From a virus, in IMG/VR virus record IMGVR_UViG_3300042914_002111, positions 1 through 23,576 of that record: a stretch of 23,576 nucleotides of DNA. One strand, written 5' to 3'. Positions 5,102-12,653 of this stretch are shown one piece after another. The position numbers were made by a program, and so were the translations under genes. The notes under the pieces were generated by a model. It saw only the letters and a list, made by a program, of their open reading frames with translations. It did not search any database and was not told where the DNA came from. Numbering within the stretch: position 1 is the first letter of the stretch; each line of letters begins with the position of its first letter.

Positions 5102-6857
5102 CAATACCATGACTTCTCTAAAGGAATTTACCCTTGAGGAATTCCTTGATCCCCGTGTCAATAAAATCTGGCAGCTTTCCGATGACCGTAGGATTCTCTC
5201 AGAAACTTATCACAAGCTGACACGCCAGTTGTTCTGCAAGGAAAATCTCATTGCGTTTCCTTATCAGTGTATCTACCAACTCAATGATTACCTTCTCCGT
5301 AATGATCGACAAGCTTTCTGTGACCATTTTCTCTCAGCCGTAAACCCTGAACTTGCATGGGTTTTCCAATACATTTATGTTTGGGGTATCGATCGTATAG
5401 ACAACAACTTCAGCGTGTTACTCAAACATCCACACTTTTCATCCAATACTAATGTTAGTAATAACCTTGTCAAATACGAGATATCTGACTGGACCCAAGT
5501 TAGGGTAAACAAAGACAACATCAACGAGCTTTTATCACGTCTTGCTAATAGTTACCAGATACTGTTCAATTCAACAGTAGGGCGTAAAACCCATCGCAAC
5601 TACGTCGAAGTTTACTGTCAATTTGGACAACACTTCCGTGACTTTCTTTTCCAACTAACAGTGTATACGTTATCTTCGGGTGACGGTTGCCGTATGCTTG
5701 ACCTTTTTGGTTACGGTCCTGAGCAAATGGTTTACTTCAACCACCCCCTTGACGATATCACCAAGAAAGGACTTATATTCAGCCTTATGCTAAGGCAGAA
5801 GATCACCAAAACCTTCCGCGACCCCCTGTACCGTGTCCTTTCCTACAGTACTCAGGCCACCAACCTGATCGACTGGCCTATTCTCGACAAGAACGAGAAG
5901 AACCCTGTTCTCTACGGCGTAGAGCTTGAGTGTGTCTCGGACTACAATGTCCGTCAGATCATTGATGCCCAGGCTATCCCGTTCTTCATTGCCAAGAGTG
6001 ACGGCAGTATCTCTGGTAGTAAGCGTAATGCCACTGAACTTGTGACTGTCCCAATGTCCCTAAAGGCACATAAGAAACACTGGGCACACTGGTTCCGTAA
6101 TATTGATTACAAGCAGTTCGACTGCACCAAGGATACCACCAATGGTCTTCACGTTCATATCGACCGTAAGGCCTTCATGAATGAACAGCATCTGCGGAAC
6201 ATGGTCTGGTTCTACACCAACCCTGCCAACACAGACTTCCTGCTGTACATCTCCGAGCGTGGGTCCCTTGAGCGTATGGCTCAGTACTCCCCGATCTACC
6301 AGTACCCCAGTTCCTTGAGTAAGGTCCGTGCCTTTAAGGACTGTACCCGATTGGTTGCTGGTACCCGTGGGATTGTGAATCTCTCAAAGACTGCGACGGT
6401 CGAAGTCCGCATGTTCCGTGGGATTGTCTCTTTCGGTGAACTCGTCAAGGACCTTGAGTTTGTCGATGCTGTGTTCCATTTCTGTGAGGGAGAACATTCC
6501 CTGAACAAACTAACGTTCCCGGACTTCCTGGTCTGGCTCTCACGTGAACCCATCAACAAATACACTATCCTCCGGAAGTTCATCGACCAGTGTAAGAACC
6601 TCCCTGACATGATCATTCACTCTGAAGTCAAGAGCATTGTGTTTAACCTCTCTGATCCCGATACTATCGTTGAACGTCTCAACAAGTCCAAGATCAAGAT
6701 CACCAATGCTCACGTAACGATCCTCAATAAAGGAAACAAACGGAAGTACATTCTCAATAAAGAAACAGGACTCATTGATGTCCTCCAGACAAACCTTTCC
6801 AAATTCGCCAAGCTCGACCGAGTCATCGAGTCCCGTTACACCCGTCACGCTATCTGA
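5076..6857 (+). CDS. Amidoligase (COOH-NH2 ligase), 593 aa
   Basis: Two-part protein. The N-terminal 265 residues are mostly helical and unrecognised. The C-terminal part matches the phage/bacterial amidoligase family (gamma-glutamylcysteine-synthetase/glutamine-synthetase fold). Seen: GVELE (281-285, acidic metal ligands), KSDGSI (307-312), ELVTVP (321-326), GLHVHIDR (357-364) and the strand TVEVRMFRG (441-449). Such enzymes use ATP to form an amide between a carboxylate and an amine. Base use shifts near 5870, from A+T-richer to more G+C-rich with CGT/AAG/ATC codons, close to the domain boundary, which hints at a fusion of parts with different histories. The start at 5076 is preferred over 5109 because AGGA lies upstream and it overlaps the previous gene. 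It is the core of the 4223-8608 cassette. Confidence 0.82.
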   Translation: MSKVLFFADNTMTSLKEFTLEEFLDPRVNKIWQLSDDRRILSETYHKLTRQLFCKENLIAFPYQCIYQLNDYLLRNDRQAFCDHFLSAVNPELAWVFQYIYVWGIDRIDNNFSVLLKHPHFSSNTNVSNNLVKYEISDWTQVRVNKDNINELLSRLANSYQILFNSTVGRKTHRNYVEVYCQFGQHFRDFLFQLTVYTLSSGDGCRMLDLFGYGPEQMVYFNHPLDDITKKGLIFSLMLRQKITKTFRDPLYRVLSYSTQATNLIDWPILDKNEKNPVLYGVELECVSDYNVRQIIDAQAIPFFIAKSDGSISGSKRNATELVTVPMSLKAHKKHWAHWFRNIDYKQFDCTKDTTNGLHVHIDRKAFMNEQHLRNMVWFYTNPANTDFLLYISERGSLERMAQYSPIYQYPSSLSKVRAFKDCTRLVAGTRGIVNLSKTATVEVRMFRGIVSFGELVKDLEFVDAVFHFCEGEHSLNKLTFPDFLVWLSREPINKYTILRKFIDQCKNLPDMIIHSEVKSIVFNLSDPDTIVERLNKSKIKITNAHVTILNKGNKRKYILNKETGLIDVLQTNLSKFAKLDRVIESRYTRHAI

Positions 6858-6866
6858 GGGCATCCT

Positions 6867-7982
6867 ATGTGTGTAATCATCGTCAAGAAACCTGACGTAA
6901 TCATTCCCTACGACAAGATCGACAGTGCCTGTGCTGTCAATAACGATGGCTGGGGCCTCTCGGTTCTTCAGGAACCAGGGAAACTTCTGAACTACAAAGG
7001 GTTCAAAGCATCAGGTAATGACCCTGATGAAATCTACGATCTCATTAACCGACATAAGGAACATACCCAATTCCTTCATCTTCGGTTCGTGACCAAGGGC
7101 GACAAGAACCTAGAAAATACTCATCCGTTCCCACTGATTGAGGAAGAAGACTACCAGCTTTACCTCATGCACAACGGGACACTGTCGTTCTCCAAGTTCG
7201 ATATCCCCGATGGTCAGTCTGATACCCGGGCTTTCTGTGAGCAGTACGCAAGTCCTACAGCCAAAGCGTTTTACACCGTAGCCGGTAAAGACCTCCTGAA
7301 TGACGTGAACTTCCTTCGCATGATGGATCACTTCATCAGTGCGTCCTGGTACTTCGCTCTCTACGATAACCTTGGTAACTACCGTGTCCTTGGTGGCCAG
7401 GGTCATTGGCACGACAGCGATACCTGGTGGTCTAGTAATACATACTCGTTCAATTCCAGCCATCGTATTGCCTACAGTAATAACGACTACCAAAACACTC
7501 ACTGGCATAACTGGGCCCGCGGAGAATCCTTTAACCGGGAACCCTTTCGGGACAACAAAGGCAAGCTCATCCGCTGGGACGCAGCTAAACATAAGTATGT
7601 TCCAGTCGAAGAAGAAGAAAAGAAAACGACGGTAACCAAGGCCACAACAACGACAACAACAGAAAAGGAGGTAGGCAAATCTGTGATTCCCTTTCTCAGC
7701 GAGAAAAACATTAAATCCCAAGGAGTTGCTCTTGGTTACGCACTATCAGAAGCCAAGCGAAAGGGTCTCGATTGGGCTTCACACACGCCACCTAAGGAAC
7801 GCCCGACCTTTACTGAACTCTGCGACCTCGATAACCTGGACCAAGCCTGTCTCCTCAACGAAGAAGATATTGAGGAACTCATTGGCAACTATCCAGAGGC
7901 TACTCTTATCCTAATCCTCGATCTTCTCCACGCTTTGTACTTCTCCAAGCGTGTAGCACAACAGAAAGAGCTTGCAGCATGA
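6867..7982 (+). CDS. Class II glutamine amidotransferase-like, 371 aa
   Basis: N-terminal nucleophile amidotransferase (GATase II fold), which releases ammonia from glutamine for a partner ligase. Seen: Met1 followed by the catalytic Cys2 (exposed after Met removal), NNDGWGL (25-31), HLRFVT (71-76, glutamine site), the HNG motif (102-104) and SDTRAF (118-123). The domain ends near residue 245. A Lys/Thr/Glu linker (about 247-270) leads to an unrecognised helical C-terminal domain (about 272-371). The start has GAGGG eight bases upstream, and the stop overlaps the next start (ATGA). It presumably works with the amidoligase and ATP-grasp proteins. No synthase or ligase domain is fused to it. 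Confidence 0.82.
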   Translation: MCVIIVKKPDVIIPYDKIDSACAVNNDGWGLSVLQEPGKLLNYKGFKASGNDPDEIYDLINRHKEHTQFLHLRFVTKGDKNLENTHPFPLIEEEDYQLYLMHNGTLSFSKFDIPDGQSDTRAFCEQYASPTAKAFYTVAGKDLLNDVNFLRMMDHFISASWYFALYDNLGNYRVLGGQGHWHDSDTWWSSNTYSFNSSHRIAYSNNDYQNTHWHNWARGESFNREPFRDNKGKLIRWDAAKHKYVPVEEEEKKTTVTKATTTTTTEKEVGKSVIPFLSEKNIKSQGVALGYALSEAKRKGLDWASHTPPKERPTFTELCDLDNLDQACLLNEEDIEELIGNYPEATLILILDLLHALYFSKRVAQQKELAA

Positions 7983-8608
7983 GTATCTTCCAAGTCCAGA
8001 GAAAGTCCCCGTCTACTACCCCTCCATCCATGGCCTGCTGGGACGACTACGAAGGCCTCAGTGCTGCCTTGTCAGAACGCTTTGAGGAAATCCCCGAGTA
8101 CTCCACCAGTACTTCTGACTTCCCTGAATTGATGAAGCACGATTCTCATTACATCTTTGTCTACGATGGGATGAAGCAAGGCTTCCGCCACGACAAGCAT
8201 CTCCTTGGATGTAAGCTTGTAGCTGTAGGGTACACCAAATATTACTTCACGATGTACCGTGAGGTCATTCAGAGTCGATACCAACAGCCTGTGGTTTTAC
8301 TCGGTGGTGGTCCCAAAGAACGGGCTGCTATCTACGGTGAGGTCTATCAAGTCTTCCCTGAGGTCATCGCAGAACTAGACTGGAAGGAGTCCAATGGCCC
8401 TATTGTTACTCGTAGGCGTGTTCCTGTTGACGCTACTGTGTCTAAAGACGGGACGATGAAGCAACTATATCCGTGGATGTACATCCACAAGAATACCTAC
8501 TGGGATTCCCGTTTCGACAGGTTACAACCAATGGATCAACTAACAGCCAACAGCAGCGGTATGAAGTACTATAATTTTCTCAAGAAATTTGAACAGGTGA
8601 CACAATGA
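7979..8608 (+). CDS. Gamma-glutamylcyclotransferase-like protein, 209 aa
   Basis: Resembles the GGCT/AIG2/BtrG fold, which removes a gamma-glutamyl group from an amine as 5-oxoproline. Seen: IFVYDGMKQGFRHDKHLL (59-76), in the place of the family's YGSL-x-G substrate loop. Then come a central strand (VGYTKYYFTMYR), PVVLLGGG (104-111), GEVYQV (120-125) and LDWKESN (133-139), the family's 'GEvy.v...L..LD..E' segment. The YGSL motif is altered to YDGM, so activity is uncertain. Start and stop overlap neighbours by ATGA on both sides, placing it firmly in the operon. With ATP-grasp, amidoligase and GATase II it completes a set known from aminoglycoside side-chain chemistry and proposed phage peptide-tagging systems. 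Confidence 0.72.
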   Translation: MSIFQVQRKSPSTTPPSMACWDDYEGLSAALSERFEEIPEYSTSTSDFPELMKHDSHYIFVYDGMKQGFRHDKHLLGCKLVAVGYTKYYFTMYREVIQSRYQQPVVLLGGGPKERAAIYGEVYQVFPEVIAELDWKESNGPIVTRRRVPVDATVSKDGTMKQLYPWMYIHKNTYWDSRFDRLQPMDQLTANSSGMKYYNFLKKFEQVTQ

Positions 8609-8763
8609 AGTGGGAATATCGTGTGTGTCGTGGGGATAATGGTATAGGCCCTTGGGAAGAAGAACGTATTCTCAATAGTCAGGGAAAAGACGGGTGGGAA
8701 CTAACTTCAGTTGTTATTGGCAATCGGTACACATGGTTTTATTTCAAGCGAGCAATTAATTGA
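8605..8763 (+). CDS. DUF4177-like small protein, 52 aa
   Basis: Short protein of the DUF4177 pattern: an N-terminal strand MKWEYRV, a helix with a Leu-Asn turn (ERILNSQGKDG), the signature GWELTSVV (residues about 31-38), and a final strand YTWFYFKR. The family's function is unknown. The start overlaps the preceding stop (ATGA), and the stop overlaps the TTG start of the next gene (TTGA). Confidence 0.7.
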   Translation: MKWEYRVCRGDNGIGPWEEERILNSQGKDGWELTSVVIGNRYTWFYFKRAIN

Positions 8764-8990
8764 GCAGATGCGCTATTTGTGATTACGTAGAAGGTCAATA
8801 CCATGGCTTTGCATACGTACCCCGTTTTAACACCAAAGTCCGCTGGCGTCCTAACCATAAGGAATTCCAGTGTGACGAATGTTACAATTCAATTTCAGCA
8901 TACCAGGACGCATTCCAGTCCCTTGAGGAAGGAGAAATAGAAACGCTCGACGATGTACCTGAAGACACACCAACCTTGCCCAAAGTGTAA
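8760..8990 (+). CDS. Zinc-ribbon protein, 76 aa, TTG start
   Basis: Small metal-binding protein with two Cys pairs, CAIC (residues 4-7) and CDEC (about 38-41), a zinc-ribbon arrangement, followed by an acidic tail (EEGEIETLDDVPED). It starts at TTG in a TTGA overlap with the previous stop; no ATG fits the frame. The last 38 bases overlap the primase-helicase gene. A role in replication or nucleic-acid binding is possible from context only. Confidence 0.65.
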   Translation: MSRCAICDYVEGQYHGFAYVPRFNTKVRWRPNHKEFQCDECYNSISAYQDAFQSLEEGEIETLDDVPEDTPTLPKV

Positions 8991-10548
8991 CTCAAGTGAC
9001 TCCCTTGCCATATACACTGATGGACATGGGTATTGTTTCTCTAATTGTGGTCATCTTGAAAGTTCTGAATTGACTGACGTAATTACAAGTGACTCTACGG
9101 GTGCTTCCTATCATCAAGGTTCTCCCCCAGATTTCTCTCAAAATTTCTCTTACCAGTACGTTTCCATGCGTGGTATCTCGACTGATACCATGGAAAAGTA
9201 CAAGTCTCTCACCAAGGTCGCAGAGGATGGTACCCCTGTCTCCATAGGGTTTCCATACTCTCCTGACGGCAATACCCTTAAAGTTCGTAACCTCTCTAAG
9301 AAAGAGTTTTACTCTGTAGGAGATATGAGAAATGCAACACTCTTCGGTAAGTCAGTCTTCCCAGCAGGCTCCTCTAAGTACATCACCATCACCGAGGGAG
9401 AGTTCGATGCCCTCGCTGCCTACCAAATGCTTGCATCCGGGTATCCTGTTGTCTCAATCCGCTCTTCGTCGTCTGCAAAGTCAGATTGCCAAAGAGAATT
9501 CGAATACCTCAACTCCTTCGAACGGATTTACCTCTGCCTAGATTCTGATGAGCCTGGTCAAAAAGCTACCAAAGAAATCTCCAGGCTTTTTGACTTCAAC
9601 AAAATTTACCACGTCCAATTAGACGCTTCCCTCAAAGACCCTAACAACTACCTCCTAGAAGGTAACTCAGATGTCTTCAAACGTACGTGGTGGAACGCAA
9701 AGAGGATTGTTCCTGAGGGTATTCTTTCTCAGTTGTCTGAGTTTGACGATATCATTGATCACTCGGAAAACAAGATCGGTGTTCCGTTTCCTTTCCCAAC
9801 CCTTCAAGAAAAAACTTACGGAATCAGAACTGGAGAAACTTACCTTTTCACTGCACTTGAAGGCATTGGAAAGACAGAGATCATTCGCGCAATTGAGTAT
9901 GACCTTCTACGAACTACAGACTCAAATATCGGCATTATCCATCTCGAAGAGGGAAAAGATCGAGTCCTTAAAGGCCTTGCAGGCTATGAACTCAAGACTC
10001 CAGCGCACCTCCCAGATTCAGGAGTAACCAATGACGACGTTAAAACTGCTTTACATAGCCTCATTAAGCGTGACGAACGGCTTCATATCTACAGTCATTT
10101 TGGCTCTGCTGATCCCGACCACATCCTGGACACTATACGATTTCTTGTCGCTTCTTGCGGGTGTCAGTATATCTTCCTTGATCACATTACTATGGTGGTA
10201 TCAGGACTTAAGGAAGATGATGAACGTAAAGCCCTGGACTACATCTCTACCCGATTAGCCATGATGGTCGAGGAGCTAGACTTCGCGCTTATCTTCGTCT
10301 CCCACATCAATGATCACGATCAGACCCGTGGCTCCAGGAATATCTCCAAGGTCGCAAAGACCTGGATCAAGCTTGTCCGTGACCAGAATGCCCCTACAGA
10401 AGAGGAACGCAACACAACACAATTAATAATCCAAAAGAACCGGTTCGGTGCCCATACAGGCCCAGCCGGTAAGGTTTACTTCGATATGAAGACCTTCATG
10501 GTCTCAGAAGACATCCCTGTAAAACTCCCTCCGGTGGAAAATGGATAA
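8953..10548 (+). CDS. T7 gp4-like primase-helicase, 531 aa
   Basis: Bifunctional replication protein: it makes RNA primers and unwinds DNA as a ring with the phage polymerase. The N-terminal zinc site has C9, C12, C28 and C32. The TOPRIM domain has TEGEFDA (147-153) and the LDSDEPG acidic motif (196-202). The RecA-like helicase has Walker A ALEGIGKTE (301-309, with Ala at the usual first Gly). Further on are an acidic HLEEGKDR segment, Walker B IFLDHITMV, and the SHINDHDQTRGSR loop typical of the DnaB/gp4 group. Length is close to T7 gp4 (566). The start lies within the zinc-ribbon gene, and the stop overlaps the next ATG. Confidence 0.93.
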   Translation: MYLKTHQPCPKCNSSDSLAIYTDGHGYCFSNCGHLESSELTDVITSDSTGASYHQGSPPDFSQNFSYQYVSMRGISTDTMEKYKSLTKVAEDGTPVSIGFPYSPDGNTLKVRNLSKKEFYSVGDMRNATLFGKSVFPAGSSKYITITEGEFDALAAYQMLASGYPVVSIRSSSSAKSDCQREFEYLNSFERIYLCLDSDEPGQKATKEISRLFDFNKIYHVQLDASLKDPNNYLLEGNSDVFKRTWWNAKRIVPEGILSQLSEFDDIIDHSENKIGVPFPFPTLQEKTYGIRTGETYLFTALEGIGKTEIIRAIEYDLLRTTDSNIGIIHLEEGKDRVLKGLAGYELKTPAHLPDSGVTNDDVKTALHSLIKRDERLHIYSHFGSADPDHILDTIRFLVASCGCQYIFLDHITMVVSGLKEDDERKALDYISTRLAMMVEELDFALIFVSHINDHDQTRGSRNISKVAKTWIKLVRDQNAPTEEERNTTQLIIQKNRFGAHTGPAGKVYFDMKTFMVSEDIPVKLPPVENG

Positions 10549-10723
10549 GTTTTGCTACACATGCGACCTTACATCTACACAACGTGAACAGTTAGAAAGT
10601 TTACTTTATGGGATTAAAATCGCCGTAGAAGAATGCCTTGCTAACGAAACTACTATTTTGGCTACAACTTGGGAAATCCGTAGCCACACCGATAACTTGT
10701 TTGAATTTATCAAGGACCTGTAA
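10541..10723 (+). CDS. Hypothetical protein, 60 aa
   Basis: Unrecognised small helical protein with an N-terminal CYTC pair (residues 5-8). It starts inside the end of the primase-helicase gene and ends in a TAATG overlap with the excisionase-like gene, so it is translationally coupled to both. Thr- and Glu-rich, no further motif. Confidence 0.6.
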   Translation: MDKFCYTCDLTSTQREQLESLLYGIKIAVEECLANETTILATTWEIRSHTDNLFEFIKDL

Positions 10724-11055
10724 TGCTGACTGCCAAGGACCTCGCCCATAGATGGGGCATTTCATTGCCGACTATCTATAAGTTATTCTCCTCAGGTGCC
10801 CTCCCTGGTCTCAGGATATCCGCCAAGAATATCCGCTTCCGGGAAGAGGACGTTATCGCATACGAGAACTCAACGTGGAACCAAAGTACCGCCTCGTCAT
10901 CTACCGGGGAAAGTACGCCGTCTACTGGCGAGACGACCGAGGACGACCCCAGCGTAGCTCGCTTGGTACGACAGATGGAGAGAGTGCTAAACGAGGACTT
11001 TCAGAGTTCATCCGGCTCACTGAGCTTCGGAGGAGTTCCGGTCATCACACGATAG
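10723..11055 (+). CDS. Excisionase-like HTH protein
   Basis: The first 50 residues form a MerR/excisionase-type winged helix-turn-helix: LTAKDLAHRWGISLPTIYKL, then LPGLRISAKNIRFREEDVIAY, a wing with basic residues. Such proteins act as recombination directionality factors or regulators of int. Placement directly before the integrase fits. The remaining 60 codons are Ser/Thr/Glu-rich and share DNA with the start of the integrase gene in another frame for 181 bases. That tail may be disordered and carry little function. Start in a TAATG overlap. Confidence 0.75.
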   Translation: MLTAKDLAHRWGISLPTIYKLFSSGALPGLRISAKNIRFREEDVIAYENSTWNQSTASSSTGESTPSTGETTEDDPSVARLVRQMERVLNEDFQSSSGSLSFGGVPVITR

Positions 11056-11867
11056 CGTCCCTCTGGGATGCCCGTAGGAAGGCCCTGGGAGCCCGTAGGC
11101 TGGCAGAAAACATGGCCTATAGTGGGGTAGCTCTCCTGCCTGTACTTGGCTTCCTTGAGCCCCACAGCCTCAGCAAACAGCATATCCTAGAATACGAAGC
11201 CCTCAGGAAGGGGGAAGGCAAGGCCCCAGGGACAATCTGGACGGAGTTAAATCACCTCCGCATGACCCTGGCATGGGCCAAGAAGGAAAATCTGATCGCA
11301 GACTCTACGTCCTTCAGCCTTCCCCCAAGGCCACCTCCGAAGACAGAGTACCTCACCAAGGAGCAAGTCCGTGAGCTTACCGCCAGTGCCAAACTTCCCC
11401 ATCTTTCTCTCTTTATTCTTTTCGCTGTTGCTACTGGTGCACGCAATCGCGCGATCCTTGACTGTACCTGGGACCGTGTAGATTTTCAACGAGGTCTCAT
11501 TGATCTCCGTGTTCCGGGTGATGAGCACCGCAAGAATCGTGCCCTGGTACCCATCAACAATACCCTAAGGACTGCACTTGAGAAGCAATACCCCTTACGC
11601 CAATCCGATTATGTGGTCGAGTTTGCAGGCCGTCGAATACTCTCTGTCAAGAAATCCCTCAAGCGTCTTGCCGATGCTTGTGGCATCCCTAATGTTTCTC
11701 CTCATGTGTTCCGGCACTCAGCGGCAGTCTGGATGGCAGAGGCGGGAACTCCTATGGAAGAAATATCCCAGTATCTTGGGCACACTGACATCTCGGTGAC
11801 CCGTTCGGTATACGCCAGGTTTTCCCCTGGGTATCTTCGTAAAGCAGCATCAGCATTGGAGTTGTGA
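10875..11867 (+). CDS. int: Tyrosine-family phage integrase, 330 aa
   Basis: Site-specific recombinase that inserts and, with an excisionase, removes the phage genome at attP/attB. The N-terminal arm-binding-like domain is KYRLVIYRGKYAVYWRDD...SLGT (4-31). The core-binding helices span about 60-140. The catalytic set is R190 (ATGARNR), K220 (HRKNRA), H277 and R280 (HVFRH), H303 (LGHTD) and nucleophile Y313 (SVYARF). All expected residues are present, so it is probably active. The start at 10875 keeps the arm-binding domain, although it lies 181 bases inside the upstream gene. The attP core is 570 bases downstream. Confidence 0.93.
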   Translation: MEPKYRLVIYRGKYAVYWRDDRGRPQRSSLGTTDGESAKRGLSEFIRLTELRRSSGHHTIASLWDARRKALGARRLAENMAYSGVALLPVLGFLEPHSLSKQHILEYEALRKGEGKAPGTIWTELNHLRMTLAWAKKENLIADSTSFSLPPRPPPKTEYLTKEQVRELTASAKLPHLSLFILFAVATGARNRAILDCTWDRVDFQRGLIDLRVPGDEHRKNRALVPINNTLRTALEKQYPLRQSDYVVEFAGRRILSVKKSLKRLADACGIPNVSPHVFRHSAAVWMAEAGTPMEEISQYLGHTDISVTRSVYARFSPGYLRKAASALEL

Positions 11868-11868
11868 C

Positions 11869-12114
11869 ATGTCATTTGCTAACTTCGTACGAGACAGAGT
11901 TCCCCGGTATCAGCCTCCTTTAACTCAGAAGTACCCTGTAGTTAAGGGTAGTTTCAAAGTAGGGGATCGAGTTAGAGTTGTTCGTAATGTCATTGAGGGT
12001 TCTGTAAGTTGTATAGGAGAAGAAGGTACTATTCGTGTTATATTTAAATCTCGAAACTTTGATTGCGAAGTAAACAATCGTTTGTTTAACTTCCTAGAGC
12101 TTGAACACATATGA
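11869..12114 (+). CDS. Small SH3/KOW-like protein, 81 aa
   Basis: Unrecognised function. The N-terminal MSFANFVRDRVPRYQPPL resembles the N-terminus of the next gene. The rest looks like a small beta-barrel (FKVGDRVRVVRNVIEGSVSC, GEEGTIRVIF) of the KOW/SH3 type, often RNA- or protein-binding. GGAG lies about nine bases before the ATG, and the stop overlaps the next start. It sits between int and attP. Confidence 0.65.
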   Translation: MSFANFVRDRVPRYQPPLTQKYPVVKGSFKVGDRVRVVRNVIEGSVSCIGEEGTIRVIFKSRNFDCEVNNRLFNFLELEHI

Positions 12115-12380
12115 ACTTCGCTTCCTTTGTCAAGAAACACTTCCCGTTGAATCACCCTTTGCCAATGAGACCCAAGGTTAAGGCTCGTAAGAAACGTAGG
12201 ACGGTCTCAGGGTACTCTGCTGGAGAACAGGTCTCGTACCGTTCTTTCAATGGTACTCTTGTACCGTGCACCATTCGAAGAACTTGGGGACGGTATATTT
12301 ACCTCCAGCCTAGTGTTTACCCTAATGAAACTTGGTGTGTCGCTTCTAATCAGGTCCAACCCCTACATGCCGGTCTCTAA
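12111..12380 (+). CDS. Paralogous small basic protein, 89 aa
   Basis: Starts MNFASFVKKHFPLNHPLP, closely echoing MSFANFVRDRVPRYQPPL of the gene before it. A basic stretch follows (KVKARKKRRTV), then a small beta-rich domain (GEQVSYRSFNGTLVPCTIRR). The pair probably arose by tandem duplication followed by divergence. Function unknown; the basic region allows nucleic-acid binding. ATGA coupled to the upstream gene. Confidence 0.65.
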   Translation: MNFASFVKKHFPLNHPLPMRPKVKARKKRRTVSGYSAGEQVSYRSFNGTLVPCTIRRTWGRYIYLQPSVYPNETWCVASNQVQPLHAGL

Positions 12381-12435
12381 TGTTCATCTGCACACAAGGG
12401 AAGTCCCTGCTGATCTTCTAAATGTCTGATATCAT

Positions 12436-12480
12436 TGGTGGGCGCGACAGGGATTGAACCTGTGACCCCTCCCGTGTGAA
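12436..12480 (-). other. attP core: 3' half of tRNA-Val(CAC)
   Basis: Read on the minus strand this is the 3' part of a tRNA: anticodon loop TTCACAC (anticodon CAC), 3' anticodon arm GGGAG, variable GGGTC, T arm ACAGG-TTCAATC-CCTGT, acceptor CGCGCCC, A73 and CCA. Beyond the anticodon loop the sequence no longer pairs (CTCCC would be needed), and no GGGCGCG 5' acceptor is present. It is therefore a tRNA fragment. Tyrosine integrases commonly use exactly such tRNA 3' halves as att cores that restore the host tRNA after integration. Confidence 0.85.
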
Positions 12481-12598
12481 GTTCTTTCCCTTCGATAAGG
12501 TCTTGAAATCTATGCTTACTAGTCTCATTGGATTCGTCACAGGTATATCCTTTACGCTCTGTACAATCCTGTTCTTGTGCAGTTGAACAAGAGAACTC

Positions 12599-12614
12599 CC
12601 TAAGGTCTCTTAGG
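12599..12614. promoter_or_regulatory. CCTAAG-gtct-CTTAGG inverted repeat
   Basis: A perfect 6+4+6 inverted repeat just upstream of the promoter-like pair and 8 bases from the next palindrome. It could be an operator for a phage regulator or a short transcription-stopping hairpin after the int side. Confidence 0.4.
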
Positions 12615-12621
12615 AAGATTT

Positions 12622-12653
12622 CCCTTGACAAGGGCATAAAAGTCTAGTACTCT
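12622..12653 (+). promoter_or_regulatory. Sigma70-like promoter with palindromic -35
   Basis: TTGACA (12625-12630) is followed after exactly 17 bases by TACTCT (12648-12653, weak -10, TAxxxT). The -35 lies inside the palindrome CCCTT-GAC-AAGGG (12622-12634), so a repressor bound there would block it. It sits 55 bases before the polymerase start codon and would drive the replication genes. Confidence 0.5.

Noticed and set aside
7110-7721. 203-codon minus-strand frame
   Set aside because: Lies inside the amidotransferase gene, low-quality composition; a shadow of its codon usage.
9105-9116. TTCCTATCATCA inside the primase-helicase gene
   Set aside because: In-frame coding sequence (Ser-Tyr-His-Gln), so it is not counted as a regulatory copy without further data.
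12440-12480. Complete tRNA gene on the minus strand
   Set aside because: Only the 3' half is present; the 5' acceptor, D arm and anticodon 5' strand are missing, so it was called attP.
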